From Oscheius dolichura (lineage: Eukaryota; Nematoda; Chromadorea; Rhabditida; Rhabditidae), in assembly GCA_932521035.1 (NCBI GenBank), contig OW051497.1, positions 5,456,001 through 5,520,000 of the forward strand: a stretch of DNA of 64,000 nt, written 5' to 3'. This document shows positions 1 through 14,100 of this stretch, in pieces. Under the pieces are notes generated by a model that had not been told where the DNA came from, did not search any database, and saw only the letters and a list, made by a program, of their open reading frames with translations. The number at the start of each line of letters is the position of its first letter. The stretch's first letter is position 1. The position numbers and the translations under genes were made by a program.

Positions 1-1366
1 AGAATTATTCAGAAGTCGAATTCCGGAAGCAACACTTCCATTCACGCCCAAAAGGCATTTGCTGATTACTAGCAGATCCGGAAAAATAAAGCCCTCCTGG
101 ATTAGTCTGCCAGAATTACATAAGTACCGTAACTTCTGGGACTATAAGTGTTTTCAATGCATCCAGGGTAGGGGGTTGTAAGCACGATGTACAGTTAGAT
201 GCTAGCACATATCAGTTTCAGCAAAAAGATCGTTGTTACACCGAATGTACAAAGTATTTTAATGTGGAAATGCTTGTTATTAGTTGATTTTGAGAGATTG
301 GGGGGATCTGAAAGACACCAATGGATGTGACTGTAAAATCCGGATGAACTTCCTCCCGGTCATATTGAAATTGCTTCCGTTCCAATTTTATTCCAACTGT
401 TCCTTTGGCTGCCACAGAATGTTTTTCGTCTTGCAGACCTTCGTCTATCATTGTCATGTAACTATAAGGTTGAAGCAATAGCTTTTAAACGGAGAAGTTG
501 AATTATGCTTCATTCTATACCAATTCCAGAATTTCAGCTCTTTACAGAAAAGCTTCCGTCGCTCAATTGCACATTTAGTACATGAGGAGTTGGTTATCAT
601 CAACAGGTGGGGGTATTGTTGCTGCTCTTAGAGTGCATTCCCCTCCCGACATTCGAACGGAGACCTACGCTCTTGCCTTTCCGATAGTACTTCTACACCT
701 CGTAAAGTACACCTTCCCAGCCGAGGTCACTCGTTTCTCATAGGTAAAAAACGCGCCGTACAACTCTTTCTTTACACGCAACCCGCCGACAAAGAACACC
801 GCTCACATATTTCTGGAACGGTCACCGCCCCGGCCACTCTTCTTTGGCATCTTCAGTCGACTCGTCTGCCCTTCCGGGAACCGTAGGCCGTGGTCAGTCG
901 CACTAGAGAATAAGTCATCTATTGCACTGATTTCGGCCTGCAGTTTTTCGACAAACGGGCCACATGGTTTTATCAAGAGAACGCCGACGACACCCCGCAA
1001 AAAGCCGAGTTATTGATTTTCATCAACATAAACACGGCGCTGTTTAACAAAGTTCACCGCGGCCACAGCCTATTACCACGTTTTCACCTCTTTTCTGTTG
1101 GGTAATTTCTCAAAAAGAGACTAAAATCACAGACTTCATTTCGAATTGCCGCCTATTCTCGCTCGCATGGATACGCAGACCGCATATGCCCGCCGGCTTA
1201 CTCTGATCCCTCAGGAAGTGTTTTCATGAGATCGATATGTTCATCCGGCGGTCAGCTGCGTGCTTCTTTTTCTTATCTCTCGCTCTCCTCATCCGACTGA
1301 CAGCAGCGCGAGACGAGCCCGGCCCAATTTATTCAATTTTAGGGTGATAACCCAGTATTTTTTTCC
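1..1366. other. No gene recognised at left edge
   Basis: Short open frames here do not translate into anything recognisable and show no consistent splice structure. A TTTTAG acceptor-like site ends near 1,342, about 25 nt before the start codon of the next gene. It could be its trans-splice or last 5'UTR splice site. Confidence 0.4.
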
Positions 1367-2904
1367 ATGAAAATGACTTCCATGGAGAGTCATATGTTTT
1401 CTAGTCCCTATGAAGGCTGTGATATTGTCATACGGTGTGATGATGCTCCCGGGGAGAATATTTATAACACCATGACTGTGGGTTAATTACATTCCTTTGT
1501 CTGAGGATCTTGTTTTAGGCTCTGAGTGCAAATTCGAGATATTTTAGACATATTCTAGACAGGCGAACTCCCAGATATTTGAGCTATAAATTTGAAGACA
1601 TCACCCAAGATACAGATCACGTAATTCAGACGGTGTTAACGGATATTATGGGTTTTAGTATGACACGTATTCTACAAATATATCCCAGAACATGTTCTTC
1701 ACTCTTCTTGATCTATGGTATAACAATAATTCAGGTAAGACGATGAGGTACAACACTTTACATGTTCAGTACTTGATCTTGTTGACTATTACGAACAAGA
1801 CGTGATAGGGATCTACATGGTCCTGAGGAGGATAGAAAGCGATAAGGTCGACTTGCTCCGGGATGCAATGGTTCAGTACATTCGATACGACAAGCCCCTG
1901 GCAAATGAATTTCTCCATAAAAGTCTGAAAATGCAGGAGTATGACCTCTTCGTACGTGTCAACAACTAGGATCAAATAACGAGAGTTATAGCATCACATT
2001 CGCCGAGAACTTCCGGTCGTCTTCGAAGATCTCTTTCTGAAATACCAGTCAAATGTACCAGTATTCTCGAAACGAGACTTGAAACATATTCTGATAGACT
2101 ACGACGTGGAGCCCACAAGACACTATGCCCCACCAGGACACCGGGTCTTACTGCCTAAACCTGCCGATTTCACCAAGCCCAATGGTTTCAATACGAAGAT
2201 ATTGACATCTGACGGGCAATATTTGTATGCTTCCAGCGAGGTTCATAACTACTAAAATAGAAAGAGTAAACATTTCTGTTCAGATGATTGAAAAAGCTTA
2301 TTTTGACGGGCAGTGGTTTTGGACTCGACAAAACGCCCACCAGATTGATGATGTTTGTTTACATTTAATCGTTCAGATGCACGTTCAATTCAGGGAAAAC
2401 CGATGATCTATTTCGAGACAAAATATTGCGCCTTGATAATGAAGCAAGTCCTTCACGAGGTCCACACTAACATACAAAGTAAACTTGTGTTTTCTCTCCT
2501 CTTACTAGCTTTTCTTCAGGAGAACTGCCTTTGGAATTGATTGCATACATTTATAATGTTTCATTCTCTCTGGGATTCAATGCTATTTGCGGTAGAATGC
2601 AAACTGTTCTCAACAAGGGAACTATCGTCAACGCGCAAGCAGTTGAGCTGGCGAGATTTTGGGGAATGGATGAAATTAAAGTGAAACATTGTTCGGTATT
2701 TGATAATCTCCAGGTTTATAGGAAAAATTAATAAGAAAAATACCTTCCAACGAACTGCTTCACCTGGTTGGGATGAAGAAAGGTATCAACCTATTCGGGC
2801 TCGAAGAAATCGGTGTGCGGACTGTGAACAGGAGTGCGCAGTATTTTAGTATCACCGAAGTGCGAGTTATTCTCCGTGATATTTTCTCAAAGATTAGAAT
2901 GTAA
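1367..2904 (+). CDS. Divergent BTB/POZ-domain protein (possibly two BTB-like units)
   Basis: About nine short exons join in frame across introns of 35-43 nt, giving a protein of roughly 430 residues that ends at TAA 2,902-2,904. The N-terminus, with CDIVIRCDDAPGENIY then ALSANSRYFRHIL, has the BTB/POZ core pattern: a beta-strand DVxI, then an LxxxSxYFxxxL helix. A second BTB-like ending is seen near the C-terminus (LELIAYIYN, then NAQAVELARFWGMDEIK), which suggests a tandem or duplicated BTB architecture. BTB proteins are usually adaptors for cullin-3 ligases or transcription complexes, but no partner can be named. No Kelch, MATH or zinc-finger motif was seen. The gene converges with the minus-strand gene at 3.3-4.1 kb. 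The gene model is good; the family call rests on pattern recognition and is moderate. Confidence 0.55.
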
Positions 2905-3316
2905 TAGTCATGTTTAGTTTTCTTTCATTTTTTCTATTTTATCACGTTATATCTTTCTCTTTCTCTGTCTTACGGTCTTTGAACCCCGGTCAACCCAACG
3001 GGCGGCACTGCGTCTTCATTTTTTTTATTTCGGTTTATTCATACGTTGTTTACCTCAAACTTGTAGTTTTTTTAGAATTCTGTATAGGTTATAAATGCAC
3101 AAATACACTCTACGATATAATGTAAAATAGAATTGCTGTACAAATTTTTCGCACCTTGTTCTTTCCATTACCCCATTAATATTTGTCTGTTTGCAACAAT
3201 TCATTAAAACATAGAACATGGCACTTGGGATAAGAAAACCATCGGGAATGCAGTTAAAGCAAGATCGGCAGTTGACGATAAGTGAAACGTCTTTTGCACA
3301 CGTAGAAGTTGCCATC
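2905..3316. other. Convergent 3' intergenic region
   Basis: The 412-nt gap lies between the 3' ends of two convergent genes. It is T-rich and AT-rich, as expected for 3' UTRs and cleavage regions on both strands. No independent gene was seen. Confidence 0.4.
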
Positions 3317-4090
3317 TTAGGCGAACTGAAAATTAAAATAAAAAAACAAATGTAAATGAAACATACCCTAACACGCTTTTCAACACGCGGTTTCTTCTCC
3401 TTCTCCTCGTCGTCAGGGGGACAGTGGAGGCAGGGATGGTCAAATCTTTCCAGTTCAACGTACTTGAGGAGTTTTAAGGGCTCACCGGGGTGAAGTTTCT
3501 GAAAGGCAGGGCATTGCTGGGTTAATATAAAAAATTCTTTAGAGCTCCTTTTTCAATATTTTCTATATTTTAAATATGTTTAATTTAAATATATAAATAT
3601 AGGTAAGCGTATAATTTTTTTAATGCATCAGAGAATAACTCACGTTCCACCAGTATTCGCACCAGAGATCCTGAGCCTTCATCTGGTCTTCTTTGCTAAT
3701 AACGATCTCGAAGTTGAGCTTTCTAGGCGGATAGTCCTCAGCATCATCCCTGATAAAAGGAACAAAATAATTTTATAAATGACACTGCTCACTGTTGTTT
3801 CGAGGATGACGGCTTTGTAATCTTCTCCTTTCTGTAAATACGTTCAAATATATGAACAAAGACACACAAATATACCTAGTAGGTTTTGGAGAAACGTCCT
3901 GAGGCAGAGGAGATGGGCTCGGCTCTTTCAAAGGAGGAGATTCCTTCTTGACAATCACTGCCGGCCGTTGAGGAAAGTCGCCATCCTTTCCAAGACGAAC
4001 ACGGCGCTTCTTGAAAGGAATATTCCTCTCATCATCCAGCTCTTCTTTTCTCTCAATTTTAGGAGGAGAAGAACGCTTCTTTCTCGGCAT
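3317..4090 (-). CDS. Small basic, proline/lysine-rich protein, unrecognised
   Basis: Five exons read on the minus strand from ATG 4,090 to TAA 3,317-3,319, giving about 170 residues. The N-terminus (MPRKKRSSPPKIERKEEL) is strongly basic with KKRR clusters typical of nuclear localisation signals, followed by a serine/proline-rich stretch (KEPSPSPLPQ). The C-terminal half looks folded and has aromatic and cysteine residues (LWCEYWWNQCPAF, then FDHPCLHCPPDDEE). I do not recognise a family. A nuclear role is inferred only from composition. Its start lies 290 nt downstream of the end of the amine-receptor gene on the same strand, so co-transcription is possible but unproven. The last coding exon is only 9 nt (3,317-3,325) and is the weakest part of the model. 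Confidence 0.6.
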
Positions 4091-4380
4091 ATTTGAAAGG
4101 GTCAAGAGTTGTTGTTTAGGTCAGTTTGAATTCACGAGCACGTGAACGCGGTGATCTATGTGGAGCGTGTTTACTTTCTAATGGTTGTTGGTAAATATTG
4201 AAGATATTTACTTCTATGTTGACTAACGGCTTCATTTAAAAGTGACTATGAAAATAAAACTCGTTTATTCGTAGTGAAAAATGTGCTTAGCAATATGACA
4301 CAAAATACAGACACGAAAGAACTGTTTTACAGCTCGAGATCACAAACAAGTGAACTGACAAGGCGTATTCACAGAGCAGC

Positions 4381-7300
4381 TTAGAATATAGTACTCTGTT
4401 GATGAAGTTTCTTGACACTCATTGTTCTTCGATGTGACTGAACACAGCCAAAGGTCAGCAGATCACGGAAACAACGTCGAAAATCCCCGTTATACATGGT
4501 ATAAATGATGGGATTCAGCACCTAAACAACCTTTATTTGAACAGATAAAGGGAAGTGCATACCGAATTGGAATATCCTAACCAAAGGAAAAACTCATTCA
4601 TCAATGTGAATGTGCGCGTCTCGCTAAGGGCCTTTGCGAAGACTTCTATCAGATACAACACGAAGAACGGCATCCAGCAAATGATAAACCCTAGAGCTTT
4701 CTGTTGATCAGAAGGACTTAATTCATACCAAGAACGACTATTCCTATAGTCTTCAAGGCCTTCCTTTCCCTTAGGTAGACCATCTTCTCTTTGCTGCCTC
4801 TGACCACCTTCCCCGGCCCGTTTATTTGGTAATGTTCGTGTGCCTAAAAAGTCTATATACACCCAGCCAAAAATAGCCAAGAGACCACCTTCTGAAGAAG
4901 ATTATTTGGCTGCAGACGTGCATGTACCGCTTGGGCTTTTCTTGTCATTTCCGGCACATTTGTAGCTACTTCAGTGTTCTTCCGCAACGGCGGTTTCTCC
5001 TAAAAAGGCAAGAAAGGTCACAATAAAAGGCTGTTTGTGCGTACGCTGAGGGAGTTTGTTAGATCCGCCATAGAGTGACATTCCCGCTCCAGAGAACGCG
5101 GAGGTTCGGAGTTTGAACAGTTAGCCGTGTCATGAAGGTAGGAGGAGTTCTGCGTGTCAAACAAGTGTTTGCTCTATAAATCCAGATGATTAACTGGATC
5201 AGCACAATCCTCTACCTCCATGCTGTCACCATTTGGAGGAGAGTCCTCACAATCTGTCGACTCCACCCTTGAATCCTTCCTTTCGATAGGTTCATGCTTG
5301 CTGAAAGATCTCCGTAGTCTAGTATTTGATAATATCACCTGTTATATTCTATCGGCCGAACAGAGTAGTTCACCCTTCCCGCATTATTGACCTGAATTCG
5401 TGTCCTTGCATGTGGAGCACTGGATGTTCTTAAGCGTTGTAGTTTATACGGACATTGGACTCCAACCTGATATTGTTTCGATGGTTCCTTTGTTGTTGCT
5501 TTGCTATTCTGTTGCTTAGCCGGCAAGTGCCCAGTGATTGTCGCATTAGAGCCTCCCGCTCAGACGCTACCCGGAATATTTTAAAGTAGACAGAAAGCAT
5601 GACCTAGATTGTTCATTATTCATTACACCCTGTTCCCTTACTAGTAGTGGAATGTAGAAACTCCCTAAAGCGCTGTATATTCGATATGGTACTGAATTAG
5701 AATATGCACATTGAAACCCCGTCTGCGTAGAATTGTTTTGAACAGCCTGAAAGAGGGGGCGGTGGTCTTCCTGGCTAAAGACTAATACCAGGACTCGTCG
5801 CTTTTCCTGCTGCTCTAATAAACTCCAACCCGGAACAAACCAGGGAGGACTACATACAATTAGTGAGAGGATCCACACAGAGGACAAGAGGCCAGCTGCC
5901 ATCTTTTTAGACCTAAAACGGAGGTTAATTAGTTTCTAAGAAAACGATCAAAGAGCAGTATAGTCTAATGAGACCACAATCAAAGGGTCGAGTATTCCTG
6001 GGTTTCCCCTGCAGCAATGATCATTCCATCCCCGAATTGACTATTCCAGGTGTTGGGTTACCCCATTTATTGAAACAGGTGGATACTTCCGCCGGGGTAC
6101 TGTGTGCGCAAAATACAACCGTCTACTTGTTGTGATACGATTTCACGCGCATATTGATATCAGCACATTCATCCTCATTGTATCGGGGGATAATCAAACC
6201 GCTCCCACTTACACAGACATGTAAGCATACTGACGCAATAGACGCCGTGTTTTCAGTAGGACGTATATGGTCATCCAACAAAGCGGCAAGCGATTCCTTT
6301 ACAGAGGGTTAAATTAGGCAGAAATCATTACGCAGCTCTCCTCCTCCGTTTTTTGAATATGAAACAAAAACAAGCTAAATCAGGCTCTGGACGCAGAAAT
6401 CTCTATTCTCTAGTTGTTCTATAATAACCCACGCTTAATGTGAAAAAAAACCCCTGGTGTAGAATGCGCCCAATGGGCCGAAGATCCGGCCATTTTGTTC
6501 GGGATATTTTGCTTCAAAGTATAAACATACCTTGTACGAGGATATTTTAGTGGTGATGTAATCGCCATGTATCGGTCCAGACTGATCACACAGAGATTAA
6601 GGATACTGGCTGTACAGAGGAGAACGTCTGATGTCGCCCATAATCCGCACAGGAATTGGCCTATTGAAGAGCTTAGAAGAGCAATAAAGATGTCTACCTA
6701 GAGGCCAGTTGTGCTGGTGCAGGAGGTCTAGTAGAGACATCGGCATAACCACTAATCCCACCAATAGATCTGAACTCGAAATTGAGGTTGTCCAACACAC
6801 ACAAAATAATACCTGCCGTTGCTAAAGATGTGAGGAGAATGTTAGTGAATGTCCTCATCCGTTTGTAGACAATTACTGACAAAACGACGAGGATGTTACC
6901 GAAGATTGTCATCAGTATCAATATAACCTGGAAAGTACTTTTCGTTAATGGCTAGACCTCCTTCCGAATCATATCTTTCCCCAATTTTAAGCTCGCTAAA
7001 AGAATTCCTAATGGGCATCAACGTGATGCATTAGGAACGTCCTCTGCCTAATATCAGCAAATTGCTCTAAGCTCCCTGAGCCTCTTGGGTTTTTTACTCA
7101 ACGTCAGACGAAAGTATAGATTAGCTGTTGTGTATTTCCCCTGACGTATTGAAAATAGCCCCCTTTCCCGTTATCTTTTAGAGTCGGATATTACAACTGA
7201 TTGAGTTGTTATTTTAAGACCGACGAGTTTCCTCGTCCCTAATATTATGAGGACATTGACTTTCAGATTTAACGCTCAGTTCGCGGAAGGGGACTTAACA

Positions 7301-8132
7301 GGCTTGTAATGCGCCTCGGAAATCCTGCTTGGATTCTCGGCGAGCTCGACTCTTCGCACTAAATGATGAACGTTAATTGGTTGAGGGTTTGGCAATCTTC
7401 TGGAAACTGTTTTCTAAACGCTAATCACCCAGTGTTTTTGTGGAAGCAGTAAACGGCCAAACAATTTTTGGAGACTCCCCCAAGGATCAGTCCTCCAACA
7501 CCACAACTGGCCATAAATACGTTAGCAAAGCAGTCAATCATGCTCAAATCAGATTTTGACACCAGCCTTAGTGCGTAGCTAAAAATGAATCCCCGGTGGT
7601 ACCGAAGATGAAACTTTAGAGATCGGAGGCGCCCCGAAAGCGGAATCAGATTATTGTTAACCCGTTCATAGTGAATACTTCTGCCGAGAATTCTCAGCTA
7701 AATTCAGTTTTCACAACGCCGATCTTGCGCCGCGCGGAGAGGCAGCGGAAATTCGTTCTGATACGCGCATATTTCCTGTCAAGGGACGTGATCCTGGGAA
7801 ACGTAAGACTTTCTGAGGGGTGTAAAGTGATGAGACTGAACTTACCAGGCCCAGGGCAATAAAGACGTCGTGGAGGCCGAGACACAGGTCGGTAGGAGCG
7901 ATGTTCGTCAAAGTGGAAATAAAATTTTTGAGTGGAACTGTGGCCAACGTGTCGTTTGGTACCGTTGAGTCTGGCCACGTTCCCAGCTCCGCCTGGAATA
8001 CAAATATTATTATCGTGTACGGAAGATAGTATGGAGTGTGGGGGGTATACTAACCTTGCCATGTGATAGCCCTACTTTAGAAGTCAATTCGGTTAGAACT
8101 GCCTGTATATAAAGGAGCACGCTCCAAGCCAT
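4381..8132 (-). CDS. Biogenic-amine G-protein-coupled receptor
   Basis: A rhodopsin-family receptor of the dopamine/serotonin/octopamine/tyramine class, at the plasma membrane. TM1 has [14 protein letters not shown]2 follows ([19 protein letters not shown]). TM3 has the amine-binding Asp in [13 protein letters not shown], followed by the DRY box (ISLDRYMAI). TM5 has [20 protein letters not shown]6 has the CWMPFF motif, preceded by [18 protein letters not shown]7 has [13 protein letters not shown] (NPxxY). The third intracellular loop is long and hydrophilic. Exons at 8055-8132, 7846-7992, 6813-6927, 6698-6769, 6531-6660 and 5642-5912 join with consistent phases; the stop is at 4,381-4,383. 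A 42-nt GT...AG segment in the exon at 5.8 kb is frame-neutral and may be an intron. The first exon is the least certain, and further 5' exons may lie in the 8.1-14.4 kb region. The exact ligand cannot be named. Confidence 0.88.
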
Positions 8133-11100
8133 CAGCTATCTTATAAGGGACTGTCCCCATTTAGTGAGGGTAACCGAAACGGCTCCCCTTTTAGGCAATA
8201 CCAAAGAAGCGCGCGATTATCATAGATGCAGGTGGAGAAGGGGACGACGACGGATGGGACTGAGGGGGCGGGCACTCACCATGTTCAACGGGGCCGGAAG
8301 CTCGTGCGCAGTCCTGAAAACAAACTCGGGTTTGAAGTATCTTTATGAGCTAGGAAACACAATAGGAAGAACATGTTTACGGACATTAGACAGTCAGCGA
8401 GCAAAGAGGAGGAGGGATAGGGGATTATGGGAAAAGAAGGAGGAAGCCGCTTTGAGGAAGACACACGCAAGAGTTTCAAGAGGAGCCAGCGCGTCCAAGT
8501 AGCAATTATATTCACTCCTAGAAGGTCAAGAAATCTCGGCTTAGACAGCGTTCTTTTGTTCTAGGTTGATGCCTGGTGAAAAACATTAGCCGCCAATGAA
8601 AGGAGGTTATGATACCCGGCGGAAAACAGAGGAATCTCGACTACTTTTCGGATCAACGGCAGACCAAAAGAAGATTACAAACTGCACGTTGTTTCGGTTA
8701 TAAAGTAAGCAACGCTTCCGTATAATGAATCTGAGAGGTGGGGGTGGATCACACTTATTAGTGTCTTGAAACTACACAGACTAGCAGCGATAAATAGTTC
8801 TGTGTCTTATCTCCATTAAACGATCGAGTGAATACTACATGAATGTCTTCTAACTTATTCACAAAATAAAAGACGATATTGCACTTCTTGTAAGATTCAA
8901 CCGGGGAATCCCCATACGGGCGAGCCGAATCGAGTTGGAGCTGGACCAGTGACCTCGAATGATTTCAAGACTCCAATTATCTTTCTCTCACTTGCACATC
9001 GAAAAAAATAATAGACTGTCAAATTATCTCTGGTCCCAATTAAAATTTGTTTTTGTCGACATTCGTTTGACGGCTCGTAAGGCTCTCCAAAATTGAGAAG
9101 ATTGCAGAATAGTGGTTCGCGTAGGCGAAAGAGAGTGAGAGCGAAGATTCCGTCGACATCAACACCTCAAATAATGGAGACTGAAAGGGACATTGAAAGG
9201 ACAAGGAACTTGTTTTAGAGTAGTATTGCCGAACTGGATATATATAGGGGCCCACCGTCAACGTGCACACTGAAATGTTTTATGGCTAAATAATTAGTCC
9301 TCGAATGGGTTCCTTTATGGGAAACTCCTCTGCCAAAAGTCTGGAGTACACTTAGTTGCAAGCGAACGTTTTTCTGTTTTTGCAGGAGTGGTCCAATATA
9401 ATCATTGACAATGTTTTCAAGTGTGGCGACGTGCTTAAAACTGGAGGAGAACGTGAAAAGAAGAGAAAATGCTCAATCATCATATTCTTTCTGAGAATTG
9501 AGTTAGCCGAATGAGTGGTATTGGTAAACAAAAGGCAGACGGACCGGGCAAGCCATGATCAAGATGTGACCATTTCTAAGAGAAAGGTAAGGGAAGTGAG
9601 AAGTGAAAACATGTTAATCTCTCGCAAAGCCTATTGTGGTGGACGTTGGAAAATTGGAAGGATGGCCCATCAAGTTGAGAAGGGGTGGGTGAACAATCAG
9701 CCTTTAGTTCGTTTTAGAATAACCAAGGTCCTGAATTTACATAGGTATTCCTCCTACCACTCCCACTGCAGCATGAGGAAGAGGATGCAGCTTAATTCAT
9801 TCACGGAATAGTCTAGACGGTCATATACGTCAATTTCTCTCTCGAATGTCTCATTTTAAGCTCTGAGCTGATTGAAGATAGAAATAAGAGGAATCCTCAC
9901 ATAAAGAACCTCGTACTGAAGAGGAAGCCAAATGTACATGTTATCAAAAAGTGGGTGTAGATGATGGATACAATAAACGTGGCCGGTGGGTACTTTGCTT
10001 GCTGTTCTACTACCACAGGGAAATGTTATTAAATAGCTTAAAGTATGACAACTACCCGAGGGACTAGGCCTCGGAAAACAATGTGAAATTTGGTTTTAGC
10101 TTCGAAAGGTGAACTTCAGAGTGCCGTGCATAACTGATCGCCACTTATGACAATGCGACAGACAAAAGCGGCTCAGAAAACGCTGAGGATGAATTTGAAA
10201 TCTGGATTCACAGGTACTTGGACACTTCCTCCCCGCGGTTTTTGCCCGCCTTTGAATGAACTCTTAAGATAATGAAGAGAAAAAAACCTCTCGTGAAGGA
10301 AGAAGCGGCGAGATTATTAAGCAGAATGATTTTCAGAAATTTCAAAGAATAGAAATATTTTTTGTATACTTCTTTTTCCAAGCAAAACTTAGAATTACTA
10401 GCCTTCATGTCAAAAGACAAATCGAACGAGCTTTGAAATTAGAAAGATGGCCCTGCAAGTTGAGAAGGCAGCGCTGTTTGATGTCACAGACTTCACTTTA
10501 ACGTGTTCCCAGGATGTTCTTATTAAAGAAGCCAACGTTTCTTATGGGCAAAAGAAGTGGGGGGAGTGGTAGTGGCCGTGGAGGGCTAACAGAACTAATG
10601 AAAAGGAAAATAAGATTTAAGAATCAGACTGTGTGCGGTGGGCATAAACAATAATGGACTTGTTGGCAGTGTTGCCCTGTCTCTAAATGCTCACGAAGAA
10701 GACATTCCAGAAAGGTTTAGGCAATATTTTGATAACCTGACTTTATGAAATGGACAGAAGGGCAGACTAAAGCGAGGAAAAACAAAATTGCTTACAGGAA
10801 ACCCACGAGAAGATCAATCATAACAGCAGCAGGCAGTATGCTTTCTACTAAGTGAAAAGTGAGAAGTGTCAAACACACAAGCAAATCAAAGTCCTCTCCC
10901 TTCTATCTAATGCATAGAAAAAGAGACCAAAAAGAGAAATGGGGGTAGTGGATATTCGTTCCGGGACAGGATAACACCTCAAGACGGATCACCTTCCACC
11001 CAAAACAGCTTCACCGAGACGCAAAAAAGTATGGTTGACTGGACAGAAAGCGCATTATGTTAAGTTTGGGTGAGCGTTCTCTTTCGCCTTGCAAAACAGA

Positions 11101-14100
11101 GATTCGCAGCCTTACTGCAACAGTAGATGTCCGTTGTTTAACAATTCGGCGGAGTATAAATTTTATATGCCACGGATAAGAGGTAACTGAGGAAGTGAGG
11201 TAACCATAATTAAAGTGTCTCGATTGGATTGGCCGGCTGGGTGGACAACAAAGCTCAGTTCAAGAATGGAGGGACTGACTGAACGCGGCGGAAGAGTCTT
11301 CCTGATTGAGGCTTCTGATTGACCGGATGGGGTGACAGGATAACACGAAATGCAGTTGGAAACTGCGAGACAAACTGAGTATTGATGGGGTGTCGTGTTT
11401 CTGTGCTCTCGTGTTTCTTCATGAACGACTAAACTGGCAACATTAAATCCCCCTGTAACCCTTCGGACAATTTATTTGTGTTCCTCATGTTCACGAGAAG
11501 TTGTTAAGCGCAGCATCTACTTTTTTTTTAAATTCTTGTCGCATGTAACTAACGCTGGAAGGATTGTCTGAGGATTCTTTTAAAGAAAGAAATGTAACGT
11601 CATGAGTGAAGTGTAGCCAGAGCCACATCTCTCAAAGGTTTAAATAGTGACACTTTGACACATTTTGGTTTTAAAATTTTTGTCGCACTCAATGAGTCGG
11701 GACGATCAAGATAGATACAAAGGTCTTGAATTCAATTTCGTGATCAAAAACGGGCATCGCCATAGCTTAGATTTCCCAGCTCCGCCAGAGTCTAAAGATC
11801 TCGAGGGGGGAGTTCCGCTAAATGTGAAAAAAGAGAATACTTAGTGGCATCATTATCTCTTGGCGTCGCATGTAACGGAGACATTGAGATCTGGAGAATT
11901 AAAAATATGTTGAATCGAGCTGACGTTAAAGAGAGGGAAGCGCTACTCGGGAGACATTTAAAGAAGACCGAAAAGTGAGACCAATAACGGATAGCCTGGC
12001 CGGGATTGGTTTAGTGAGGCGTGAAATAGTGGGAGCACTTCCAAAACATTCAATTTTAGTCTGAACTTTCTGCTTTTCTTATCCCATTTGAAGACAAGGA
12101 AAGGGATTTGGAACACGGAACAGCGTCGGAATTGTTCACTATAGGCAGCTTGTTGATGAAGCAGCCAACAGAGATTCAAGGGGGAAATGACATTTTCCCC
12201 AATATTATTAGACGCATGCGTTTTTGTTCAATGGGCCTGTTAAATAATGTTGCGTCTTGGTAAGATGGAAAACAGAGGGAGAAACTGTTGCAAAAACGAG
12301 TCACCATATTCAAATAAGTTGAACGGGAGAGCAATAATTGCAGGCAGGTGTACCTCATTTTGCGTATGTGACGATGTTCCCCTTGAAAAATAGTTTTAAT
12401 GTGTGGGGTGTTGTCTATTTTTGTGTATTTCGTCAAAACTTTGGACAGCTAACGATGGCCATTGTTCCTGGCTGCAGCTGAGAGCTCCCCGTATTCCGGT
12501 CGTGTGAACCAGCTAAGGGAGGTCTTTGAAATTTTGAATATTCTAAAGGAACTTTGCGGTCCAGACAACTTCCCCGAAGTATCATAACGGACTCTAGAAG
12601 GTCGGTTAGCTAGAGGGCAAGCGTTCTTCGAGTATTCACAGAGTGACCAGTGCCCCAAAAAAAGACGGGCATGGGTCACGCATAACTCATAAACGTGAAG
12701 GATTCGGTGACATAGTAAAATTAACCAAAAATTGCCGTAAAGTAGAAAAACAGCTGGGGTAACGTTTCTGAAAATTTCATTAAATCTCCGATGAACTAAT
12801 ATGAAGCAGCCATGGGGATTTCTCCGTCCATAACTTAGGCAAATATTGGGCCTTCTCAAAATAGCTGGGCACAATGTACTTGACCATGTTGGGTGTATTA
12901 TCGTCTTCTGGTGTAGAACAAAGCGGCAAACAGGAAAGTGCTTAAAAACTAATTTCCGTTAATGTGGTGTCACTGTGGACATCTGGGAACGCTAGGACAC
13001 TAGGAGGTAGAAAAGATGAAGATTAGACGGACAGTGTAATGCCTACTAAGAAGTGAAAGCGGGTTGGCGAAGAATTAATTGACTTTTATTGCCATTGTCG
13101 CACGGAGCTGTGGAGTTAATTGAAATCTGCATAAGGCTTCTTCCAGGTCATTAATGCAATTACTGGAACTACTATTTCCTTCTTTTTACTCGGAAACAGA
13201 AGAAAACAGACAGGGGAGTGTCTGCATTTCATTTAAAGGTGAAACACAAACAAACAGAAAACGAAAAAGGTAAGTTTACACCCTGTTTACAATGCCCTCT
13301 ATCTCTGGTCTCTGCGGAGTATCTTCATATTGAGAAAGAGCGATTCAACTAAACGTGCCCACTGGCAATCTAGGGAGGTCGGGTGACGCATCTCGTTCAC
13401 CATCGATGCTTGAAACTTCGGGTACAGGGAAATTTTTCTAGTTCGTACGCGTTCGAGAGAATGCAAGAAAAAGAAGGCAATCCCTCAAAAAAGAGATTAA
13501 CTATCAATATGTAGGCTGGAAAAAGGAGCAAACAAACTTATCTCAAAGAGATTAGGCCAAACGCCAGCTGTAAGGAGTGCATCATTCCTTCGTGAGGGAT
13601 CTGTAGTCTCTGGGGAATACTAGTAGTTGTTAGAATTTAGTCAACATGCCAGTTATTTTAGGCCACGGGAGATTTTCACACCTTTGGATATTTTGTGGGA
13701 AGATCAGATCTAGTCAAGGTGGACTACTATTCTGAGAAAAACTACTGGTTTAAATGGAAAAGGGGGGAATGTATCTGCTTTCTTGCTTAGGGAAGATAAA
13801 CCAAATCGGACTTCGCTTCAAAAATTGGGGACACCCTGGATAATTGGCACATTCAGTCGGCTCTTCTTGTTCCACAATCGAATAAGGCGCAAAGAAATTT
13901 GAGAACAATTGTTGAGTGATTGACATGCATTTTGGCATGCCTAAAATAGGGATTTTATCAATGGAAAAAGCTTTATTAACTGGAAACACTCGGGGAAGTG
14001 GGGTCATTTAAAGGAAATTGCAAAACGGGTTGGAACAGTCTAGATAAATAATGTATTGAGAAGAATCTTACGAGGCAGCAAAGTGATAAATCACACAAGC

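Noticed and set aside
8140..8147. CTTATAAG as a TATA box for the amine receptor
   Set aside because: It lies only about 8 nt from the proposed start codon, too close for a promoter TATA.
12449..12874. 141-codon open frame on the minus strand
   Set aside because: It lies in a purine/pyrimidine-skewed region where stops are rarer, has no splice-site context and its translation resembles nothing known.
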